A DNA stretch of 64,000 nucleotides from UBA1732 sp045114455. GTDB taxonomy: Bacteria > Verrucomicrobiota > Lentisphaeria > Victivallales > UBA1829. This document shows positions 7,920 to 15,941 of this stretch, piece by piece (within the stretch, counting starts at the first letter, position 1; every line of letters begins with the position of its first letter). Both the position numbers and the translations under genes were made by a program. The notes beneath the pieces are model-generated. The model had not been told where the DNA came from. It ran no database searches and saw nothing but the letters and a program-made list of their open reading frames with translations. The stretch is from assembly GCA_045114455.1 (NCBI GenBank), contig JBGUKN010000072.1, forward strand, positions 8,248 to 72,247. The letters are read 5' to 3'.

Positions 7920-8285
7920 ATGGTTCAGATGCAATCCAGTTTTGAAGTCGCCGACAATTCCGGCGCCAAGCGCATCGTGCTCATCACCGTCCTCGGACAG
8001 CGCAAGACCATCGCCTCCATCGGCGATATCGTCACCGCCACCGTCAAGGAAGCCATCCCCGGCGGCACCGTGAAGAAAGGCGACGTCGTCAAGGCCGTCG
8101 TCGTCCGCACCGCCGCGCGCATCCGCCGTCCCGACGGATCCTATCTGCGCTTCGACAAGAACGCCGCCGTGATCATCGACGACCAGAAGAATCCGAAAGG
8201 CACCCGCATTTTCGGACCGGTCGCCCGTGAACTCCGCGACAAGAACTTCATGAAAATCATTTCCCTGGCGCCGGAGGTCCTCTGA
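7920..8285 (+). CDS. rplN: 50S ribosomal protein L14
   Basis: Intersubunit-bridge protein of 121 residues. The signature VQMQSSFEVADNSGAKRI at the N-terminus and GTRIFGPVARELRDKNFMKI near the C-terminus match the family along its whole length. The ribosome site is AGAGGAG. The stop codon overlaps the rplX start by one base (TGATG). Confidence 0.97.
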   Translation: MVQMQSSFEVADNSGAKRIVLITVLGQRKTIASIGDIVTATVKEAIPGGTVKKGDVVKAVVVRTAARIRRPDGSYLRFDKNAAVIIDDQKNPKGTRIFGPVARELRDKNFMKIISLAPEVL

Positions 8286-8593
8286 TGAACAGCGAATTGA
8301 ACAAGTGCCAGAAGCACTACCACGTCAAGAAGAACGACAAGGTCCAGGTCATCAGCGGCGGCTGGAAGAACAAGACCGCCAAGGTCGTGGCCATCCTCAA
8401 GAAGAAAGACCGCGTCGTCCTCGAAATCGAGAATCCCACCGACCGCGACCGTGAACGCATCACGAAGAAGCGCACCGTCCGCAAGAGCGCCGCGAATCCG
8501 AACGGCGGCCTTGTCGACCGCGCCGTCTCCGTGCACGTCTCCAACGTCAAAAAGCTCGCTTCCGCCGACGAAGGCGCGAAGAAGGCCGAGTGA
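8285..8593 (+). CDS. rplX: 50S ribosomal protein L24
   Basis: Assembly initiator protein with a KOW motif, 102 residues. The KOW segment is VKKNDKVQVISGGWKNKTAKV at residues ~15-35. An N-terminal extension of about ten residues precedes it, and the C-terminus is Ala/Lys-rich. Translation is coupled to rplN by a one-base overlap; rplE starts 16 bp later. Confidence 0.94.
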   Translation: MNSELNKCQKHYHVKKNDKVQVISGGWKNKTAKVVAILKKKDRVVLEIENPTDRDRERITKKRTVRKSAANPNGGLVDRAVSVHVSNVKKLASADEGAKKAE

Positions 8594-8609
8594 GTGGAGG
8601 AACTGAACA

Positions 8610-9146
8610 ATGCCCGATATGAGAAAATACTACAATGAGCAGGTCCGCCCCGCTCTTCAGGAAAAGCTCGGCCTCAAGAACGTCATGGAGATTCCGAAGC
8701 TGAAGAAGATCGTCATCAGCACCGGCATCGGCACCAAGATGGAAAAGGACGCCTTCTCCGAAGCCCGCACCCACCTCTCCGCCATCGCAGGCCAGGCCCC
8801 CGTCGTCTGCAAGTCCCGCAAGAACATCGCGAACTTCAAGCTGCGCGCCGGCATGTCCGTCGGTCTCATGGTCACCCTCCGCGGCGACCGCATGTACCAG
8901 TTCCTCGATCGTCTGGTCCACAACGCCTTCCCGCGCGTCCGCGACTTCCGCGGCGCCCCGAAGAAGGGCTTCGACCACGTCGGAAACTACAATCTCGGGA
9001 TTCCTGATGTGTCGATCTTCACCGAAATCGACCTCGACAAGATCAAGTATCCGCTCGGAATGAACATCACGATCGTGACCAGCGCGAAGACCGACGCCGC
9101 GGCGAAGGAACTTCTCACCATGCTGGATTTCCCGTTCGCCAAGTAA
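8610..9146 (+). CDS. rplE: 50S ribosomal protein L5
   Basis: 5S rRNA-binding protein of the central protuberance, 178 residues, standard length. Clear family segments include IPKLKKIVISTGIG, the loop RKNIANFKLRAGMSVG, and PRVRDFRGAPKKGFD. A GTGGAGGAACTGAAC site precedes the ATG. The order L24-L5-S14-S8 is conserved. Confidence 0.97.
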   Translation: MPDMRKYYNEQVRPALQEKLGLKNVMEIPKLKKIVISTGIGTKMEKDAFSEARTHLSAIAGQAPVVCKSRKNIANFKLRAGMSVGLMVTLRGDRMYQFLDRLVHNAFPRVRDFRGAPKKGFDHVGNYNLGIPDVSIFTEIDLDKIKYPLGMNITIVTSAKTDAAAKELLTMLDFPFAK

Positions 9147-9160
9147 GGAGACGTTAAGAA

Positions 9161-9346
9161 ATGGCTAAGAAAAGTCTGATTGCGAAACAGAAACGCGGCG
9201 GGAAGTTCAAAGTCCGTAGCTACACGCGTTGCGCCGCCTGCGGTCGTCCCCGCGCCGTCATCCGCAAATTTAAACTCTGCCGTATCTGCTTCCGCGAAAT
9301 GGCCTCCACGGGCCAGATCCCGGGCGTGATTAAGGCCAGTTGGTAA
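9161..9346 (+). CDS. rpsN: 30S ribosomal protein S14, zinc-binding short form
   Basis: 61-residue type Z (rpsZ) S14 with an intact zinc ribbon: CAAC at residues ~24-27 and CRIC at ~40-43. The short C+ form needs zinc, unlike the ~100-residue zinc-free form. No alternative copy is in the window. L31 at 21.7 kb is also of the cysteine-rich type, so this genome's ribosome holds at least two zinc proteins. Confidence 0.95.
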   Translation: MAKKSLIAKQKRGGKFKVRSYTRCAACGRPRAVIRKFKLCRICFREMASTGQIPGVIKASW

Positions 9347-9364
9347 CAGAAAGGAATCCGTACA

Positions 9365-9757
9365 ATGAGTATGCAGGATCCGATTTCAGATATGCTGACG
9401 CGCCTTCGCAACGGCTGCATGTCCATGCAGAAGGTCGTTTCCATGCCTTCTTCCATCATGAAGACCGCCATCGCGGAAGTCCTCAAGCAGGAAGGCTACA
9501 TCGCCGACTATGTCGTCGAAGGGGAAACGAAGAAGGTTCTGAAGATCACCATGAAATACTTCAAACGCCAGCCCGTCATCGAAAACCTCCAGCGTGTTTC
9601 CAAGCCGTCGTGCAGACTGTACTGCGGCAGCCAGAACATTCCGAAGGTCAAGGACGGTATGGGTATCGCCATCCTCTCCACGTCGAGAGGTGTACTGAGC
9701 GGCAAAGACGCCGAGAAACAAAACGTGGGCGGAGAGATCCTCTGCTACGTCTGGTAA
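9365..9757 (+). CDS. rpsH: 30S ribosomal protein S8
   Basis: 16S rRNA-binding protein, 130 residues, normal length. The start MQDPISDMLTRLRNG and the C-terminal stretch GMGIAILSTSRGVLSGKDA...GGEILCYVW are diagnostic. S8 represses its own operon in other bacteria by binding spc mRNA. I cannot see whether an S8 site exists here. An AAAGGAATCC site is upstream. Confidence 0.97.
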   Translation: MSMQDPISDMLTRLRNGCMSMQKVVSMPSSIMKTAIAEVLKQEGYIADYVVEGETKKVLKITMKYFKRQPVIENLQRVSKPSCRLYCGSQNIPKVKDGMGIAILSTSRGVLSGKDAEKQNVGGEILCYVW

Positions 9758-9772
9758 CTTCAAGGAGTCATC

Positions 9773-10309
9773 ATGTCTCGTATTGGTAAAAAACCGGTTG
9801 CCATCCCCGCAGGCGTCACCGCCAAAGTCGAAGACGGCGCGACCGTCATCACCGGCAAGCTCGGCACGCTCACCATCCCCACGCAGAAGCACATCACCGT
9901 CAAGGTCGAAGGCGACCAGATCGTCCTGAGCCGTGACACCGACCTCGACAACGCGAAAGCGATGCACGGCCTGAACCGCGCCCTCATCAACAACGCCGTC
10001 ATCGGCGTGTCCAAGGGCTACTCCAAGGGCCTCGAGATCGTCGGCGTCGGCTTCCGCGCCGACCTCGCCGGCAACAAGCTCACGCTCAAGCTCGGCTTCT
10101 CCCACGACATCAACTACATCGTGCCCGAAGGCATCAAGCTCACCGTCACCGACGGCTACAAGATCTCCATCGAGGGATACGACAAGCAGCTCGTCGGCGC
10201 CGTCGCCTCCACGATCCGCGCCTTCCGCAAGCCCGAACCCTACAAGGGCAAGGGCGTCCGCTACTCGGACGAACAGGTCACGATCAAGCCCGGCAAGAAG
10301 AACGCATAA
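9773..10309 (+). CDS. rplF: 50S ribosomal protein L6
   Basis: Two-domain protein near the factor-binding site, 178 residues. N-terminal SRIGKKPVAIPAGV and the C-terminal block EPYKGKGVRYSDEQV...KPGKKNA identify it. AAGGAG precedes the ATG. Standard position between rpsH and rplR. Confidence 0.97.
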   Translation: MSRIGKKPVAIPAGVTAKVEDGATVITGKLGTLTIPTQKHITVKVEGDQIVLSRDTDLDNAKAMHGLNRALINNAVIGVSKGYSKGLEIVGVGFRADLAGNKLTLKLGFSHDINYIVPEGIKLTVTDGYKISIEGYDKQLVGAVASTIRAFRKPEPYKGKGVRYSDEQVTIKPGKKNA

Positions 10310-10329
10310 CGGGTGAAAGGAATTAAAGA

Positions 10330-10689
10330 ATGACTCGCAATTCCCAAGTCAGAAGACAGCTTCGCCATGTGCGTCTCCGCAAAAAAGTCGCAGGGACGGC
10401 CTCCGTCCCCCGCTTCTGCGTCAGTCTCACCGCGAACAACATGTACTGCCAGTTCATCGACGACGATGCCGGCGTCACGCTTGCCTCCAGCTCCACGCTC
10501 TCTCCCGAGTTCAAGGCCCTGAACCTCAAGCGCAACGTCGAAGCCGCCGCCGCTCTCGGCAAGCTCGCCGCCGAAAAGGCCATCGCCGCAGGCGTCTCCA
10601 AGGTCGTTTTCGACCGCAGCGGATTCCAGTATCACGGCAGGATCAAAGCGCTTGCCGACGCCGCCCGCAAGGCCGGCCTCCAATTCTAA
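10330..10689 (+). CDS. rplR: 50S ribosomal protein L18
   Basis: 5S rRNA-binding protein, 119 residues. Family segments are RQLRHVRLRKKVAGTASVPR, the central VEAAAALGKLAAEKAIAAG, and the C-terminal VVFDRSGFQYHGRIKALADAA. AAAGGAAT precedes the start. rpsE follows 13 bp later. Confidence 0.96.
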   Translation: MTRNSQVRRQLRHVRLRKKVAGTASVPRFCVSLTANNMYCQFIDDDAGVTLASSSTLSPEFKALNLKRNVEAAAALGKLAAEKAIAAGVSKVVFDRSGFQYHGRIKALADAARKAGLQF

Positions 10690-10702
10690 GGGGTATCAAC
10701 AC

Positions 10703-11215
10703 ATGAGTTTTGACAAATCCAGAAAAGACGCTCCGGCCAAAGAAGATCGCGAGCAGTCCGATACCGAAGAAGTCGTCATCAGCATCAACCGCTGCTCCAA
10801 GGTCGTCAAAGGCGGCCGCAACTTCTCCTTCGGCGCGCTCGTCGTCGTCGGCGACCACAAAGGCAAGGTCGGCTTCGGCTACGGCAAGGCCAACGAAGTC
10901 TCCGACGCCATCCGCAAGGGCGGCGAAGCTGCCCGCAAGAACATGATCGTCATGCCCCTCTCCGGGCACACGATCCCCCACACCGTGACCGCGAAATTCC
11001 GCGGCTCCAAGGTCCTCCTGCGTCCGGCATCCCCCGGTACCGGTTTGATCGCCGGCGGCGCCATGCGCCCCGTCCTCAATCTCGGCGGCGTCGTCGACGT
11101 CCTCGCGAAGTCCCTCGGCTCCAGCAACCCGGCCAACGTCGTCAAGGCGACGTTCCGCGCCATCGAGCTGCTGAAGACCAAGGAACAGGTCCTTGAGAAA
11201 CTCGGCAAGATTTGA
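10703..11215 (+). CDS. rpsE: 30S ribosomal protein S5
   Basis: Decoding-site protein with double-stranded RNA-binding fold, 170 residues. Key segments are VVKGGRNFSFGALVVVGDHKG, VGFGYGKANEVSDAIRKG and GGVVDVLAKSLGSSNPANVV. The start at 10703 is preferred because AAGGGG lies just before it; a longer frame from 10652 would overlap rplR without a ribosome site. The next gene is rplO: rpmD (L30), normally between them, is absent, with only 16 bp available. Confidence 0.96.
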   Translation: MSFDKSRKDAPAKEDREQSDTEEVVISINRCSKVVKGGRNFSFGALVVVGDHKGKVGFGYGKANEVSDAIRKGGEAARKNMIVMPLSGHTIPHTVTAKFRGSKVLLRPASPGTGLIAGGAMRPVLNLGGVVDVLAKSLGSSNPANVVKATFRAIELLKTKEQVLEKLGKI

Positions 11216-11231
11216 AGAGAAGGAGTTCATC

Positions 11232-11681
11232 ATGAATCTGCATAGTCTCGAAACGACTCCCGGCTCCCGCAAGAACAGACACAGAGTCGGTCGCGGCGAC
11301 GGCTCCGGCTGGGGCGGAACCTGCGGCCGCGGCGAAAAAGGCCAGCGTTCCCGCAGCGGCGCCGCCGTCCGTCACCACTTTGAAGGCGGCCAGACCCCGA
11401 GCTTCCGCCGCATCCCGAAGCGCGGCTTCAAGATGCACGGCGTGAAGGAAATCTGCAACGTCGTCAACGTCGGCACGCTCAACGAAGTGTTCGAATCCGG
11501 CGCCGAAATCGACGAAGCGGTCCTCCTCAAGGCCGGTCTCGTCGCCAAGAACAAGGCCCCGCTCAAGGTCCTCGGCACCGGCGACGTCAGCAAGGCTCTC
11601 AAGGTCAAGGCGCAGAAGTTCTCCGCCTCCGCAAAAGCCAAGATCGAAGCAGCCGGCGGCTCCGTCGAAGTCATCGAATAA
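11232..11681 (+). CDS. rplO: 50S ribosomal protein L15
   Basis: Late-assembly 23S rRNA-binding protein, 149 residues. Signature glycine/arginine-rich N-terminal region (SRKNRHRVGRGDGSGWGGT, CGRGEKGQRSRSG) and FEGGQTPSFRRIPKRGF. The start at 11232 has GAAGGAG upstream. It follows rpsE directly, without rpmD. Confidence 0.96.
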   Translation: MNLHSLETTPGSRKNRHRVGRGDGSGWGGTCGRGEKGQRSRSGAAVRHHFEGGQTPSFRRIPKRGFKMHGVKEICNVVNVGTLNEVFESGAEIDEAVLLKAGLVAKNKAPLKVLGTGDVSKALKVKAQKFSASAKAKIEAAGGSVEVIE

Positions 11682-11714
11682 CCCTTGCGGCGTCCCGCCG
11701 GAAATTGAGGCAAC

Positions 11715-13082
11715 ATGTTCAAAGCATTCATCAACGCTTTCAAAATCAAGGATCTCCGCAACAAGATCCTTTTTTCCGCAGCGGTCATCATTGTCTGCCG
11801 GATCGCGGCCAACATCCCGTGCCCCGGAGTCAACACCCATAACCTCAAGGTTTATTTCGACAAGCTTTCCCAGGAGACGGCAGGCAACTTCCTGGGCATG
11901 ATCGACCTCTTCAGCGGCGGCGCTCTCCAGCAGTTCGCCGTCGGAGCGCTCGGCATCATGCCCTACATCTCCGCCTCCATCATCATGCAGCTCCTGGTCC
12001 CCGTCCTTCCCTCGCTCGAACGCCTCAAGCGTGAAGGCGAGGCCGGGATGAACAAGATCAATCAGTACACCCGCTACCTCACGATCGTCATCTGCATCAT
12101 TCAGGGTGCGATGACCGCGATCGCCATGACGCATCCGGAACGCCTCGGCCTGCCCGCGGCGCTCCCGGGCCAGCCGCTCGTCAGTGGCAACCTCACCGCG
12201 TTCGTGTTCTTCTCGGTCATCATCCTGACCTGCGGCACGATGATCCTGATGTGGCTCGGTGAAAAGATCACGGACAAAGGCATCGGAAACGGCGTTTCGA
12301 TCATCATCACGATCGGCATCATCGACCGTCTCCCGAAGTCGATCGCCCAGCTGTACGATATGTACCAGAGCGGCGGCGCGGCCGGCGGCGGACATTTCCG
12401 TCTCCCGCACGTGCTCCTTCTGGTCATCATCTTCGCCGTGGTGACCGCCCTCACGATCATCCTCTGCCAGGGCGTCCGCAAAGTGCCGATCCAGATGGCG
12501 CGCAAGACCGTCGGAAACAAGGTCGCGGGCGGCAGCACCTACATGCCGCTCAAGGTCAACTTCCCCGGCGTCATGCCCATCATCTTCGCCGGCGCGATCC
12601 TGATGTTCCCGCCGATGATCCTCAGGCTCATCCCGAACGCGTATATCGCGTCGCTCCAACAGTACTTCAACCACGGATCCTACTCCTACATGCTGATGTA
12701 CGGCGCGCTGATCATCGCGTTCTCCTACTTCTGGGTCTCGAACATGTTCAACCCGGTGCAGATCGCGGACAACCTGAAGAAGGAAGGCGCCTACGTCCCC
12801 GGCATCCGGCCCGGCAAGCCCACTTGCGATTACCTCGACGAGCTGATGACCCTCATCACATTCGCCGGCGCGATCTTCCTGTGCGCGCTCTCCGTCTTCC
12901 CGATGCTCCTCACGATGTGGCTGAAGATCCCGTACGCCGTGGCGTCGTTCTTCGGCGGCACCAGCCTGCTGATCATTGTCGGTGTGACCATTGACACGCT
13001 CTCCCAAATGGAATCGCTCCTGGTGATGAAAAATTACGAGGGGTTCCTCCAGCGCGGACGGCTCCGTTCCCGCAGAGGCTGA
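11715..13082 (+). CDS. secY: Preprotein translocase subunit SecY
   Basis: Core channel of the Sec translocon in the inner membrane, 455 residues with about ten hydrophobic segments. Recognised by the plug and TM2 region ETAGNFLGMIDLFSGGALQQF, GIMPYISASIIMQLL, the arginine loop KVPIQMARKTVGNKV, and the C-terminal SLLVMKNYEGFLQRGRLRSRRG. It is the last gene of the operon; adk, map, infA, rpmJ and the alpha operon that often follow are not here. A strong hairpin at 13164-13193 ends the unit. Confidence 0.97.
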   Translation: MFKAFINAFKIKDLRNKILFSAAVIIVCRIAANIPCPGVNTHNLKVYFDKLSQETAGNFLGMIDLFSGGALQQFAVGALGIMPYISASIIMQLLVPVLPSLERLKREGEAGMNKINQYTRYLTIVICIIQGAMTAIAMTHPERLGLPAALPGQPLVSGNLTAFVFFSVIILTCGTMILMWLGEKITDKGIGNGVSIIITIGIIDRLPKSIAQLYDMYQSGGAAGGGHFRLPHVLLLVIIFAVVTALTIILCQGVRKVPIQMARKTVGNKVAGGSTYMPLKVNFPGVMPIIFAGAILMFPPMILRLIPNAYIASLQQYFNHGSYSYMLMYGALIIAFSYFWVSNMFNPVQIADNLKKEGAYVPGIRPGKPTCDYLDELMTLITFAGAIFLCALSVFPMLLTMWLKIPYAVASFFGGTSLLIIVGVTIDTLSQMESLLVMKNYEGFLQRGRLRSRRG

Positions 13083-13163
13083 CCCGATGCTGCGCGGCGG
13101 GCCTGGGCTCGGCTCCGGCCTTTCTCCGCATCATCACGGGCTCCACATCTGTACGATTCCGAA

Positions 13164-13200
13164 CCCGTCTTTTGGTTCCGGCCAAAAGACGGGCTATTTG
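13164..13200 (+). terminator. Terminator after secY
   Basis: A perfect 12-bp stem, CCCGTCTTTTGG (13164-13175) with CCAAAAGACGGG (13182-13193), closes a 6-nt loop. The tail CTATTTGCTTTTT is moderately T-rich and already contains the -35 box of the next promoter. Confidence 0.75.
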
Positions 13201-13225
13201 CTTTTTCGGGAAGAGCGACTATATT
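13198..13225 (+). promoter_or_regulatory. Promoter of the lipoprotein-parvulin pair
   Basis: -35 TTGCTT (13198-13203), 16-bp spacer, -10 TATATT (13220-13225), immediately downstream of the secY terminator stem. Confidence 0.65.
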
Positions 13226-13323
13226 GATAGGTCCGTTTTTTCCGGAGCAAAAACCGGCTTAGCCTTCCACGGGAACATTTCACCCTGCCTCGTTGTCTAA
13301 AGAAACAGTTTGGAAAGACCATC

Positions 13324-14061
13324 ATGAACACATCTACCGCGCATCACTCCGTCCGACACGCGCTGTTCGCGGCCATTCTGGCCGGAATCGCGCTTTCTTG
13401 CCTTGCGTCCTGTTCCAAGCCCGCCCCGGAGACCCCGATGGAACGTTCCCGCGTCCTGCTGCGGCTTTTCGGCAACCTGGACCGTCAGGAGAACGACGAA
13501 GCGCTCAAAAACATCGAGACATACCGCAACCTCGATTCGACGAATCTGTTCCTTTCCGATCTCGAACACATCGTCCGGTCGAACGGCGTGATCGCTTCGG
13601 CAAAGGCCAAACTCGAAGCCGGCGATCTCTCCGGCGCGGCGGCCGACCTTGATGCCTACTGCCTCAAATACGGCGACATCAACGAATCCGTCACGGATGC
13701 GAAAGAAAAAGTCGATCTTCTGCTTGAGGCGCAGCGTCTGAACGACAAACTGCTTGCGGCGGAGTTCTCCGATGACATCCGCGCCGCCGCCGCCGATCTG
13801 AACAGTTTTTCGAAAGCGAATCCCAAGCTCTTCCCGAATCTCTCCGCCTACGCGTCAGCAAAAGTCAAGGAAGCCGACAAGCTCGCCGTCGTGGAAAAAG
13901 CCGACGCCTGCGCCGCGCTCCTTCTTGACGCCATGGATGCGGCCGCCGCCGGACACAGGGCCGAAGCCGCCGCTTTGACTGCGCTTCTGGAACTGAACTC
14001 GGATGCCGCACAGCTCGCCGGGTTCGAAGCCTGGCTGAGCCAACGGTCCGCGAAACCATAA
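13324..14061 (+). CDS. Unknown lipoprotein, helical
   Basis: 245-residue protein with a lipoprotein signal: basic start, hydrophobic stretch ALFAAILAGIALSCLAS and lipobox LASC (Cys30). The mature part is rich in Ala, Leu, Asp and Lys with heptad-like patterns and is probably mostly helical; a TPR-like fold is possible but not demonstrable by eye. It has its own promoter and is followed 27 bp later by a secreted parvulin isomerase, so a role with that folding factor in the envelope is a reasonable guess. No family recognised. Confidence 0.75.
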   Translation: MNTSTAHHSVRHALFAAILAGIALSCLASCSKPAPETPMERSRVLLRLFGNLDRQENDEALKNIETYRNLDSTNLFLSDLEHIVRSNGVIASAKAKLEAGDLSGAAADLDAYCLKYGDINESVTDAKEKVDLLLEAQRLNDKLLAAEFSDDIRAAAADLNSFSKANPKLFPNLSAYASAKVKEADKLAVVEKADACAALLLDAMDAAAAGHRAEAAALTALLELNSDAAQLAGFEAWLSQRSAKP

Positions 14062-14088
14062 CCATTCAGCAATAGAAAGGTTCCCACG

Positions 14089-15330
14089 ATGAACTGCAAA
14101 TCTCTTCTTGTCCTTTTTACGGCGTGTGCCATATCGTTTTCCGCTGCCGCACAAAGCAGCCCGTCGGCGCTTTCCCTGAAGGGCCTCCCCGCCGGACTCG
14201 ACGACGAAGCCGCGGAAGCCGCCATCCGCAGGGCGCTCCTTTCCCAGCCCGCCACCGAGGAAGAGGTGGAAAAGGCGCTTTCCTTTATGCCCGACGTAGT
14301 CGCTGAAGTCAACGGGACCAAGATCACGAAGAAGGAAATCGTGGATCTGCTCCTTTCGAAGAAAGTATCCCAGCAGGTGCTCACGCTGACGACCGAATCC
14401 CTTCTGCGCACCTACATGCAGCAGTATGTCGACCAGAAGATCGACACCACGATCCTCAAGCAGAAAGCGAAAGAAGCCGGATTCGAGCCGTCCGAAGAGC
14501 TCGTGAAGACGCATTTCGACGCCTCCATCAAGAAGCTCCCGGCCGAGGTTTCGGAGGAGCTGAAAGACCAGCTGAAGGCGCGCGGCCTGACGCTCGAACA
14601 GTATCGCGACGAGATCGCGAAGGAGACCGACATCCAGGAAAACGCTTCCATCGCCGCCTACGAAGAGAAAAACTTCATCGAAAAGACGGAAAAGGCCGTC
14701 AATGACGATGCCGTCGAAAAGTTCTACCGCGAAAACCAGCAGAAATTCGCCGTCCCGGAGAGCATCACCGTCGCGCACATCCTGATTCAGTGCGAACCGG
14801 TTTCCGCCCTCGACTCCAAGGAGGAGAAGGAGATCAAGACGAAGGCCGACAAGCTGGCAAAGGAGCAGATCGATGATATCTACGCCGAACTCGTGAAAGA
14901 TCCGGACAGTTTCGAAAAACTCGCCCGGGAAAAGAGCAACTGCCCCTCCGGCAAGCGCGACAACGGCAAACTGCCCGCGTTCGACAAGGACGGCATGCTG
15001 CTGGACCAGTCCGGTATGCTCGATCCCGACTTCGCCGCCGCCGCGTTCAAGATCGAAAAGGCCGGCGAATTCACCAAGCCCGTCCACACGCAGTTCGGTT
15101 ACCACATCATCAAGCTCCTGAAACAGGACCCGAAGGGCTATCTCCCGCTTGAAAAGGTCAAGGGCGAAATCCACGATTTCCTCGTGGACAAAACCGTCTC
15201 CGAAGAGATCCAGGCCATGATCAAGGCCGAGCGCGCAAAAGGCGGCATCAAACTCTACGAATTCACGCCCGCCAAGGCCGATTCCGACTCGAAAAAGGAC
15301 TCCGCCGCGGCCCCGGCCCCCATCCTCTGA
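14089..15330 (+). CDS. Periplasmic parvulin-type peptidyl-prolyl isomerase (SurA/PrsA-like)
   Basis: 413-residue exported protein. Residues 1-21 form a signal peptide ending in SAAAQ. A SurA-N/PrsA-like chaperone region follows, with VVAEVNGTKITKKEIVDLLL (residues ~66-85). A parvulin domain (~220-355) shows ITVAHILIQ, ARDKSNCPSG-like AREKSNCPSGKRD and the C-terminal THTQFGYHII-like HTQFGYHIIKLL. It would catalyse prolyl isomerisation and hold outer-membrane or secreted proteins unfolded. The C-terminal ~30 residues are a flexible acidic tail. Same operon as the lipoprotein upstream; a terminator follows at 15358-15393. Confidence 0.88.
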   Translation: MNCKSLLVLFTACAISFSAAAQSSPSALSLKGLPAGLDDEAAEAAIRRALLSQPATEEEVEKALSFMPDVVAEVNGTKITKKEIVDLLLSKKVSQQVLTLTTESLLRTYMQQYVDQKIDTTILKQKAKEAGFEPSEELVKTHFDASIKKLPAEVSEELKDQLKARGLTLEQYRDEIAKETDIQENASIAAYEEKNFIEKTEKAVNDDAVEKFYRENQQKFAVPESITVAHILIQCEPVSALDSKEEKEIKTKADKLAKEQIDDIYAELVKDPDSFEKLAREKSNCPSGKRDNGKLPAFDKDGMLLDQSGMLDPDFAAAAFKIEKAGEFTKPVHTQFGYHIIKLLKQDPKGYLPLEKVKGEIHDFLVDKTVSEEIQAMIKAERAKGGIKLYEFTPAKADSDSKKDSAAAPAPIL

Positions 15331-15357
15331 CCGTACGGTCTGTTCTCAAACTCCATG

Positions 15358-15393
15358 CGACGCGTCCATGCTTTCGGGCGCGCCGTTTTTTTT
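15358..15393 (+). terminator. Rho-independent terminator after the parvulin gene
   Basis: CGACGCGTCC (15358-15367) pairs with GGGCGCGCCG (15376-15385) with one mismatch and one wobble. Eight T residues follow at 15386-15393. Confidence 0.75.
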
Positions 15394-15501
15394 CATCATC
15401 GGAAGGCTCACTTTGGCACGAATATGGGACAGAATGTCGCAAGGCACAGGACAAATGACAGCCATATGGAATCGGATTCGAGGCAACGAGGCTCAATGAA
15501 C

Positions 15502-15529
15502 TTGATTTGGCATAAAGTATGCTTATCAA
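15502..15529 (+). promoter_or_regulatory. Possible promoter for the FmdB-like/htpG/dnaJ genes
   Basis: -35 TTGATT (15502-15507), 16-bp spacer, -10 TATCAA (15524-15529). The -10 is weaker than at the other promoters here. I looked for a CIRCE element or heat-shock operator upstream and found none that is convincing. Confidence 0.4.
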
Positions 15530-15623
15530 TCTTGAATAAAACGATCCATACAACCCCATTGACGCGAACCGCGCGGCTCGAAAAAACGCGAAGGTGCGCC
15601 GCTGAAACGAAGGACAAGTCGAC

Positions 15624-15887
15624 ATGCCCACCTATGAATACGTCTGCAAACACTGCGGATACGAATTCGAAAAATTCCAGCAGATGACCGAAGACCACCT
15701 GAAAACATGCCCGGAATGCGGCAAGGACACGCTGAAACGCAAAATTGGCGCGGGGTCCGGCGTGATCTTCGTCGGCTCCGGATTCTACTGCAACGACTAC
15801 AAGGGCGCCAACGCCAGCCTCGGCAACCCGACGTCGAAGAAACCCAAAACGGCGGCTCCCGCTGCAAAGAAAGCTTCGAAGCGGTAA
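15624..15887 (+). CDS. FmdB-family zinc-ribbon protein
   Basis: 87-residue protein of the putative regulatory FmdB family. N-terminal PTYEYVCKHCGYEFEKFQQM provides CxxC, and CPECG provides the second pair, forming a zinc ribbon over residues ~8-42. The family's GSGFYCNDYKG segment follows, then a Lys/Ala-rich tail. Family members are of unconfirmed function, although annotated as transcriptional regulators. It lies 54 bp upstream of htpG, so co-transcription with the chaperones is likely. Confidence 0.85.
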   Translation: MPTYEYVCKHCGYEFEKFQQMTEDHLKTCPECGKDTLKRKIGAGSGVIFVGSGFYCNDYKGANASLGNPTSKKPKTAAPAAKKASKR

Positions 15888-15941
15888 AACGCTTCCGTCC
15901 GTCGAACGCAAACAAAAACACACAACAAAGGAGACAGAGTT

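Noticed and set aside
15900..15941. CIRCE or heat-shock operator before htpG
   Set aside because: No TTAGCACTC-N9-GAGTGCTAA-like repeat is present in the short space.
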